Below are positions 58,883-64,000 of a DNA stretch of 64,000 nt, one piece after another. Below the pieces are notes generated by a model. The model did no database searches. It saw only the letters and a program-made list of their open reading frames with translations, and was not told the DNA's origin. This DNA is from Halalkalibacter oceani (lineage in GTDB: Bacteria; Bacillota; Bacilli; Bacillales; Bacillaceae_D), in the NCBI RefSeq assembly GCF_040544555.1, contig NZ_JBEPKD010000019.1:1-64000 (forward strand), in the 5' to 3' direction. How positions within the stretch are numbered: the stretch's first letter is position 1; each line of letters starts with the position of its first letter. The position numbers were made by a program, and so were the translations under genes.

Positions 58883-59261
58883 GAGCGATTGCAAAAGCGA
58901 CCGCTTCTCTTTTCGGGTCTCTCCAAGCCAATGCGAAAACAAGCAAGCCCCGATTTCCCGAAGGAAGCTCTCTTTTGGGGGCGGGGCTTTTGTGATAAAC
59001 GAACAGAAAATAAGAATCGGATAGGAGTCGACCTTTTTGCCTGCGCAATAAGCTGATCGAAAAGCTCTTAAAATTCTCGAAACACGGAAGAGGAGGCTGG
59101 GACAAAGTTAGTTTTGTTTTGAGCACTCTCATGACTATAGCATTCCTCAAACGGATCTTTCGTCCTATTTTCCTTTGAAAGATTCGTTCTTTTATTTTCT
59201 ATGCAGGATTGATAGACTTGAAGGTGGAAGTAAGTATTGTACGGGGAGAAGGAGATACATA
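58883..59261. other. gap after the RsbR paralogue with terminator hairpin
   Basis: Contains the hairpin AAGCCCCG (58945-58952)/CGGGGCTT (58982-58989) followed by TTG, a likely terminator, and a degenerate family A word near 59095 (AGGAGGCTGGGACAAAGTTAG). No gene or confident promoter before the acyltransferase, whose ribosome site is GAAGGAG. Confidence 0.55.
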
Positions 59262-60401
59262 ATGTCTAGAATCATGAAGAAGCCGCCGTTGGAAGAGATT
59301 TTTGTCGTGCGAGCGATTGCGATTCTGGCGGTGCTGATGGTGCATTCAACCTCTGTGACGGTAGTGACGCTGGAGCCGGATTCGAGTTCCTTCGCGTTCT
59401 ATAATGCGCTGAATACGCTGTCCCGTTTTGGGACGCCAACCTTTATTTTATTGAGCAGCCTCGTTCTCTTTTACAGCTATTATCACCGGCCGTTGACGGG
59501 AGAACTGGTAAAGCGGTTTTATACGAACCGTCTGTTGTATATTTTATTGCCCTATTTGATTTTTTCCGTGCTGTATAACGGCATACGCTCGGATTATTTT
59601 CAAAACTATGAAAGCTTCGCTGATTTCTGGTCGACGTTTTCTGAGCAGCTGATGCTCGGGAATGCGTATACGCATCTTTATTTTGTCTTTATCAGCATTC
59701 AATTTTATTTGATGTTTCCGCTGATGCTCATGCTGCTGAAAAAATGGCCGGCGGTGACGAAGCATTTGATATGGCTCGGATTTGTCATTCAGTGGGCGTA
59801 TGTGATCTACAATAACCTCGTGTGGAAGTATCCGAATACGGGCAGTATTTCGCTTTCCTATATGTCCTACTATTTAACAGGAGCCTTTATCGGGATTTAC
59901 TATATGGAGATTAAAGCATGGCTCAAGTCAAGGCACTTCTGGGGCGCGCTGCTAACTGCGGCTTGGGTCGCGGCTGTCGGCATTCATATCTATATGTGGC
60001 ATGCGACGCGTGTCTGGGGAGAAAGCTTTGATTCACGGCTTTATACATTGGCGTGGAATATGCATACGATCTTTACGGCGGCGCTATTGTTATACGTCTC
60101 TGTCTTCATCGTTAGACGGTCGCCGCAATGGCTATTGAAGCCGGTGATGCTGATCGGCTATTTATCCTTTGGCATCTACTTGATCCATCCGCTTTATTTA
60201 TTCTACTTCCGCCAGTATGTCGATCCGGGCGGCAATATGCTGTTCTATCATCTCTTTATTGCCGGAAGCTTCCTCGGAGCGCTCATCATCTCAGGAGTTA
60301 TCGTTTACCTGGTCCTTTATAAAGTTAAATGGGGCTGGATGATCTTTGGGGCAAGACCGAGAACAAATCAGCGTCAAATTCAAAAAAGCAGCACCCCTTA
60401 A
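59262..60401 (+). CDS. acyltransferase_3 family membrane protein
   Basis: 379 residues with about ten transmembrane helices. The N-terminal IFVVRAIAILAVLMVHSTS motif carries the conserved His of family 3 membrane acyltransferases (as in OatA/WecH). Such proteins pass acyl groups to surface sugars, wall polymers or lipids. The end is basic and cytoplasmic. ATG 59262 lies about eight bases after GAAGGAG; upstream in-frame codons lack a site. Acceptor unknown; the neighbouring wall-associated genes hint at a cell-envelope acceptor. Confidence 0.85.
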   Translation: MSRIMKKPPLEEIFVVRAIAILAVLMVHSTSVTVVTLEPDSSSFAFYNALNTLSRFGTPTFILLSSLVLFYSYYHRPLTGELVKRFYTNRLLYILLPYLIFSVLYNGIRSDYFQNYESFADFWSTFSEQLMLGNAYTHLYFVFISIQFYLMFPLMLMLLKKWPAVTKHLIWLGFVIQWAYVIYNNLVWKYPNTGSISLSYMSYYLTGAFIGIYYMEIKAWLKSRHFWGALLTAAWVAAVGIHIYMWHATRVWGESFDSRLYTLAWNMHTIFTAALLLYVSVFIVRRSPQWLLKPVMLIGYLSFGIYLIHPLYLFYFRQYVDPGGNMLFYHLFIAGSFLGALIISGVIVYLVLYKVKWGWMIFGARPRTNQRQIQKSSTP

Positions 60402-60435
60402 GTGGACAAGTCTGAACATAATAAAGCCGGAGAAA

Positions 60436-60466
60436 AAGCTGCTGAGAACCGTCCTTTTTCAGCAGC
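60436..60466 (+). terminator. hairpin after the acyltransferase gene
   Basis: AAGCTGCTGA pairs with TCAGCAGCT across a 12-nt loop; the stem sequence is shared with family C repeats. Possible terminator, although T residues lie in the loop side rather than after it. Confidence 0.4.
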
Positions 60467-60539
60467 TCGGAGAAGAGAATGGCCAATTTTGGTGTTCCCC
60501 ATTATAGAAATTTAGAGAGAAACGGGAGTGAGAAGCCGG

Positions 60540-62534
60540 ATGACAAAGCGGATATGGTTACGCGCGGCTCTCGTTCTGCTGCTTACTGTGCTCGTCGCAT
60601 TTCCAGCAGCAGCAGAGGAGAGTCACCGCTATATCGTAGGATTTACAGAACAAATTGATCATGAGTTAATTGCCGATGTGGCGCTGGAGGTTCACCAGTA
60701 CCTTGAGGACATCGAAGCTGTCGCCCTTGAGTTGACGCCCGCCGCGGCGGAAAAGCTGCGGCATGCAGGACAGGTGGCCTATGTCGAGGAGGATGAGTCA
60801 TTCACCGTCAGCAGCCAGGTCGTTGATTGGGGTGTGGAAGTGATCGGTGCGCCGGTCGTTTGGGAAAATGGATTAACAGGCAAGGGTGTGAAAATCGCGA
60901 TTCTGGATTCCGGGGTTCATGCCGATCATCCTGATCTACGGATTACAGAGGGGAAATCCTTTGTCAGCTATACCGACTCTTTTGCCGATGACAATGGGCA
61001 CGGTACGCATGTAGCCGGGATCATTGGCGCCCGGAATAATAACAGGGGAATCGTCGGCGTTGCCCATGAAGCGTCGCTCTACGTCGCCAAAGTGCTTGAT
61101 GAAAATGGCGACGGCTATACGTCAGATGTCGTCAAAGCGATTCAATGGGCTTTGGAAAAAGAGGCAGATATTATCAATGTCAGCATGGGAGGGCGAAGCT
61201 CATCGACCGCTTTAAAGAACGCGCTTGACCAGGCTTACGAGGCAGGTGCCTTAATCATCGCCGCCGCCGGAAACAAGGGCAACGCGGACGGCACGGGAAA
61301 TACGGTCGACTACCCGGCAGCCTATGAAAGTGTCATCGCTGTCGCAGCTGTCGATAACCGCGACAATCGCGCCTCCTTCTCCGCGACAGGAGACGAGGTC
61401 GAGGTGAGCGCTCCCGGCGTCAGAGTACGCAGCACGTACACGGACGGCGGCTATGTCGAGGTGAACGGCACTTCAATGGCGGCACCGCATGTCGCCGGAC
61501 ATCTCGCTCTCTTAAAGCAGGCTTACCCTGAAGCGAGCAATGACAAGCTTAGAGAAATGCTCCACAAACAAACCGTTGATCTCGGTGAGCCGGGCCGTGA
61601 CCGTTTGTATGGCTATGGCAGAATCGAGCTGCCGCCGACATTACGCGCCAAAGCCGGACGGCCACTGCCGCCTGAAGACTTGCAAGTGATCCCGCTCGAT
61701 GGGGAAGAGGGGGAGCGCACTCAACTGGAAATCACATGGCGCGGCGCAAGCAACGGAGTAGAAGCAGCGAATTTTCATATTTACCGTGACGGCGAGCTGC
61801 TTGATAAAGTTCCCGCAGCTACGAACCGCTACGTCGATGAAGTGGAAGAAGGAAGCTACACTTACGCCGTCACCGCCGTCAGCAAGGATCGCAAAGAATC
61901 AGAAAAGTCGAAGGACGTCACGATTTCCGTCCGCAACCAGCCTGAGGGAACCGACTCTCCTTCCTTTACGGACGTGCAGGGAGACGAATGGTACGCCGAG
62001 GCGATTTACGAATTAATTGATCTGGACATTATTCAAGGCTACCCGGATGAAACATTCCGCCCGTCACAAACGATCACACGCGGCGAAGCTGCCGTCATGA
62101 TGACGCGCGCCCTGCAGCTCGAACCGAGCCCGTATGTCGAAGAGTTTCTCGATGTCCGCCGCCAAAGCTACGCGGCTGATTACATACAGGCCATGGTTGA
62201 TCAGGAAATCTTTCAGGGCTACAGCGACGGCTCGTTCCGCCCGCACACCGCCATTCCGCGTGGTGAAGTCGCCGTCATCCTGAACCGTTCCTTTGAGTTC
62301 ACTCCGGATTCCCGGGTGATTTTCCCTGACGTCCCGCCGCGTTACTTCGCCGCTGAAGACATCGCCGTTGTTGCCGGCGCCGACGTCGCATTTGGACGTC
62401 CGGACGGCAGCTTCCAGCCACGGACAGCCGTCACCCGCGCCGAATTCGCCGTCTTCCTCTCAAGAGCGCTCCACTACGGAGACGACGAAGCAGGAGAAGA
62501 AACGGAAGAAGCGGAGGAAGAAGACGCCGCATAA
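60540..62534 (+). CDS. SLH-anchored subtilisin-like serine protease
   Basis: 664 residues. Signal peptide (~1-26, ending AAAEE), I9-type propeptide (~30-95), S8 domain with Asp123 (ILDSGVHADHPD), His157 (NGHGTHVAG) and Ser312 (NGTSMAAPHV). A fibronectin-III-like domain (~385-465) and three C-terminal SLH repeats (~470-645; QGYPDETFRPSQTITRGEAA is one) anchor it to wall polymer. An acidic Glu/Asp tail ends the protein. ATG 60540 is preferred over an in-frame GTG at 60528 that overlaps the GGGAG site. Closest in type to surface-held Bacillus subtilisins. Confidence 0.92.
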   Translation: MTKRIWLRAALVLLLTVLVAFPAAAEESHRYIVGFTEQIDHELIADVALEVHQYLEDIEAVALELTPAAAEKLRHAGQVAYVEEDESFTVSSQVVDWGVEVIGAPVVWENGLTGKGVKIAILDSGVHADHPDLRITEGKSFVSYTDSFADDNGHGTHVAGIIGARNNNRGIVGVAHEASLYVAKVLDENGDGYTSDVVKAIQWALEKEADIINVSMGGRSSSTALKNALDQAYEAGALIIAAAGNKGNADGTGNTVDYPAAYESVIAVAAVDNRDNRASFSATGDEVEVSAPGVRVRSTYTDGGYVEVNGTSMAAPHVAGHLALLKQAYPEASNDKLREMLHKQTVDLGEPGRDRLYGYGRIELPPTLRAKAGRPLPPEDLQVIPLDGEEGERTQLEITWRGASNGVEAANFHIYRDGELLDKVPAATNRYVDEVEEGSYTYAVTAVSKDRKESEKSKDVTISVRNQPEGTDSPSFTDVQGDEWYAEAIYELIDLDIIQGYPDETFRPSQTITRGEAAVMMTRALQLEPSPYVEEFLDVRRQSYAADYIQAMVDQEIFQGYSDGSFRPHTAIPRGEVAVILNRSFEFTPDSRVIFPDVPPRYFAAEDIAVVAGADVAFGRPDGSFQPRTAVTRAEFAVFLSRALHYGDDEAGEETEEAEEEDAA

Positions 62535-62543
62535 AGAAGAAGG

Positions 62544-62616
62544 AGCTTGAGACAAAACTTGCTTAGAGGCTGGGAAAAAGGTAAAAACAACCTTTTGTTC
62601 CAGCCTCTCTTTTTAA
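62544..62616 (+). repeat. family A repeat, right part, acting as terminator
   Basis: GCTTGAGACAAAACTTGC leads into the hairpin AGAGGCTGGxAxAAAAGG/CCTTTTGTTCCAGCCTCT with T-run (62565-62614). It matches the two ends of the copy at 15212-15380 but lacks the AAACCCA-loop hairpin, so it looks like an internal deletion derivative. Terminates the SLH-protease gene. Confidence 0.75.
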
Positions 62617-62671
62617 CGGTGAAGGGAACTATACGTGCTATTAGTGAGCGAAGTTGACGGGGGAATTACTA

Positions 62672-63517
62672 TTACTTTTCATGAAATTCTCTAAAATGCG
62701 ACGCCATAAATATGCGTAAATAATCTTCAAAGTCAACTTCAGCCAGTTCTTTATTGCTATTCCATTCATAATATTTGATAGTAGAAAGAAAGTGTGTGAA
62801 CTTTTCAATTTTTAGTAATTGAATGACCAGGTCATTCTTTGCTTTCTTTTTCTTCAATTTCGCCCGCTTGAGTTCTTCTTCGGAGATATCGCTTGGAATA
62901 ATGACATTTTGAATAATGGATCTTATTACTCCTAAAATTAAATCAACTAGCTCAATACCAATCATTTTATTTTTAGGATGCATTTCACAAGTCGAAACAC
63001 TAAACTGTTCTCCACGATAAAGAGATTGAGTGTTTAATTGTTCTAAAATACGAGTATCCAATTCTAATTGTTTATATACGGATGCTTCTTCTATGTAGAC
63101 ATTTGCTTTTACATAAACATCTTGTCCGTAATTTCGTAATAAACCATAGAAAATGCGTTCAGGTATTTTGGTATAAATCATTAACTTTGAATAGTCCTTA
63201 TCTTCTAAGCGTTTTTTGTGTATATTAAGAGAATGGTGATTGTAATTAATGACATTCATTTTTACATATGGAACGAATCTTGAAAATAAAGTCATGGTAT
63301 CAATGATATTTTGTTTGTTAGGACCGTGGCCGCTATAATCTGTCCAATGTAACTTTAATGTACCAAGTTGTAAGCGTTTTGAAAGTTCAGTAAATTCAGT
63401 GGCTGAATAAACGGCTTGAGGTATGAGGAGTCCACCCATTGTAGTTGGTTTATCATCATGACGACCACTTTCATCGAAAAAAATATTCATTATTTCTGAA
63501 TGTAGTTTAAGCTTCAT
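62672..63517 (-). CDS. DUF3800 protein, predicted RNase H-like
   Basis: 281 residues. DUF3800 is recognised by IFFDESGRHDD (Asp15) near the N terminus, the TMGGLLIP strand, and IELVDLILGV (Glu189/Asp192) near the C terminus. VYIEEAS (Glu143) lies between. Asp15, Glu143 and Asp192 are placed as in RNase H-like metal sites, so a nuclease is plausible (inference; no activity is established). The gene is far more AT-rich than its neighbours, a sign of acquisition. The start has GGAGAGGTGA directly upstream. The divergent promoter of a small structured RNA begins 17 bp away. Confidence 0.8.
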   Translation of the reverse strand: MKLKLHSEIMNIFFDESGRHDDKPTTMGGLLIPQAVYSATEFTELSKRLQLGTLKLHWTDYSGHGPNKQNIIDTMTLFSRFVPYVKMNVINYNHHSLNIHKKRLEDKDYSKLMIYTKIPERIFYGLLRNYGQDVYVKANVYIEEASVYKQLELDTRILEQLNTQSLYRGEQFSVSTCEMHPKNKMIGIELVDLILGVIRSIIQNVIIPSDISEEELKRAKLKKKKAKNDLVIQLLKIEKFTHFLSTIKYYEWNSNKELAEVDFEDYLRIFMASHFREFHEK

Positions 63518-63533
63518 TAAATCACCTCTCCAG

Positions 63534-63562
63534 TTGACGTAGTGGAAACGATATAGTACAAT
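63534..63562 (+). promoter_or_regulatory. sigma-A promoter of the DUF3800-linked RNA
   Basis: TTGACG (63534-63539), a 17-bp spacer and TACAAT (63557-63562): 5/6 matches in each box with ideal spacing. The predicted start (~63569) falls one base before the first hairpin of the RNA. The -35 nearly touches the ribosome site of the divergent DUF3800 gene. Confidence 0.75.
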
Positions 63563-63568
63563 ACGAGA

Positions 63569-63712
63569 ACATAAAGCAACCCGTACTAAGGTTCGATTAG
63601 CTTTATGAAGGATGGATGATTACCCGTACCGAGGTACGATTAAAATCCATCTGTTATGTAAGCCAAATAATACTTATCTTGCAGCTACACTTCAAAAGTG
63701 TAGCTGCTTTTT
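63569..63712 (+). ncRNA. putative structured RNA with two 43-nt hairpin repeats
   Basis: A ~144-nt unit. Hairpin 1 (63570-63607): outer stem CATAAAGC/GCTTTATG (8 bp) around an inner AACC/GGTT. Hairpin 2 (63611-63651): outer GATGGAT/ATCCATC (7 bp) around an inner TACC/GGTA. A 20-nt core starting CCCGTAC occurs at 63580 and 63623 (17/20 identical, period 43). Outer stems differ in sequence but both pair, and the inner stem shows an A-T to T-A swap, so structure seems conserved over sequence. A terminator hairpin closes the unit. No open reading frame with a ribosome site inside. Function unknown. Confidence 0.65.
63681..63712 (+). terminator. intrinsic terminator of the DUF3800-linked RNA
   Basis: 12-bp perfect stem GCAGCTACACTT/AAGTGTAGCTGC with a 3-nt loop followed by five T residues on the plus strand. 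Confidence 0.92.
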
Positions 63713-63851
63713 AGCTTATATTATAAGTCCTTCTTACCTCGATATAAAGAGTGGGTTGGCAAGCTTTTGCTATTTTATAGAAAAAGAATGAAAATATTGA
63801 AGAACGTGCTTCCGCTATTGCTCGATTTTCATGCTTTTTCACGTAACAATA

Positions 63852-63977
63852 GGAACCTCGTTCCGCTATCAGGCGAAAACATGCGGTGATTCACCGCTCC
63901 CATAGGCAATAGCGGAATGGCGTTCCGCCTATTAAAGCGAAAAGGCTAAATAATGAAGAATAAAGGAATGACGTTCC
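63852..63977. repeat. family D palindrome array 2 (three copies)
   Basis: GGAAYNNYRTTCC palindromes at 63852, 63914 and 63965, spaced 62 and 51 bp, the same distances as in array 1 (36210, 36272, 36322). The middle copy extends to near-complete symmetry (AATAGCGGAA...TTCCGCCTATT). The window ends shortly after, so more copies may follow. Confidence 0.75.
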
Positions 63978-64000
63978 CCTTCCCCGCAATAAAAAAACAA

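Noticed and set aside
63580..63665. Tandem repeats read as a classic type III toxin-antitoxin (ToxI/CptI-like) locus
   Set aside because: Repeat number and period would fit, but the neighbouring protein is DUF3800 (281 residues), not a ToxN/CptN/TenpN-type toxin, and it is encoded divergently instead of downstream of the terminator. Kept only as a functional analogy.

Overview
The window looks like a chromosomal segment of an endospore-forming, flagellated, S-layer-bearing member of the Bacillaceae, probably an alkaliphile. Three things support this. The gene order atpZIBEFHAGDC - ywzB - ywmB - murAA - spoIID - spoIIQ, and later spoIIID - mbl - flhO - flhP - epuA-like - fabZ, follows the Bacillus subtilis layout. 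Several secreted enzymes carry SLH wall anchors. The ATP synthase a and c subunits carry residues known from alkaliphilic Bacillus: Lys179/Gly211 in a, and P-x-x-E-x-x-P in c.

Layout. 0.4-2.7 kb: Vpr-like secreted subtilisin. 2.9-10.2 kb: complete F1Fo ATP synthase operon. 10.4-15.2 kb: small membrane and wall genes and the sporulation pair spoIID/spoIIQ. 15.4-17.2 kb: three uncharacterised minus-strand genes. 17.5-26.8 kb: reductive pyrimidine (uracil/thymine) catabolism: aldehyde dehydrogenase, PreT, PreA, dihydropyrimidinase, NCS1 permease, a 76-residue unknown and a class III aminotransferase. The ureidopropionase expected between dihydropyrimidinase and aminotransferase is not in the window. 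26.9-27.5 kb: ADP-ribosyltransferase-like protein behind a perfect cre box. 27.7-35.1 kb: carboxylic-acid uptake and CoA module: GntR/FCD regulator, HAD hydrolase, TctCBA transporter, enoyl-CoA hydratase-like protein and CaiB-type CoA-transferase. One 13-bp site recurs in front of the regulator, the transporter and the CoA genes. 35.2-41.9 kb: ABC ATPase, two small proteins, then an acetate-type Na+ symporter with its small subunit, a cNMP/CBS/DUF294 protein and a DEDDh exonuclease. 41.9-46.3 kb: spoIIID to fabZ. 46.4-62.5 kb: c-di-GMP enzyme, acidic lipoprotein, Mn catalase, cell-wall hydrolases, SLH proteins, sugar-acid dehydratase, RsbR paralogue, acyltransferase and SLH-subtilisin.

62.6-64.0 kb is the most unusual part. 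An AT-rich DUF3800 gene (predicted RNase H-like, minus strand) lies head-to-head with an unannotated transcription unit. That unit has a good sigma-A promoter, two 43-nt repeats that fold into similar hairpins with compensatory changes, and an intrinsic terminator. It looks like a ~144-nt structured RNA paired with the DUF3800 gene.

Intergenic space is rich in dispersed repeats. Family A is hairpins with a recurrent AAACCCA loop and changing stems. Family B is ~135-bp elements. Family C is ~80-bp elements. Family D is a 13-bp hyphenated palindrome in two regularly spaced arrays. No tRNA, rRNA, CRISPR array, transposase or prophage genes were seen. All identifications come from reading the sequence and from family knowledge; no database search was run.
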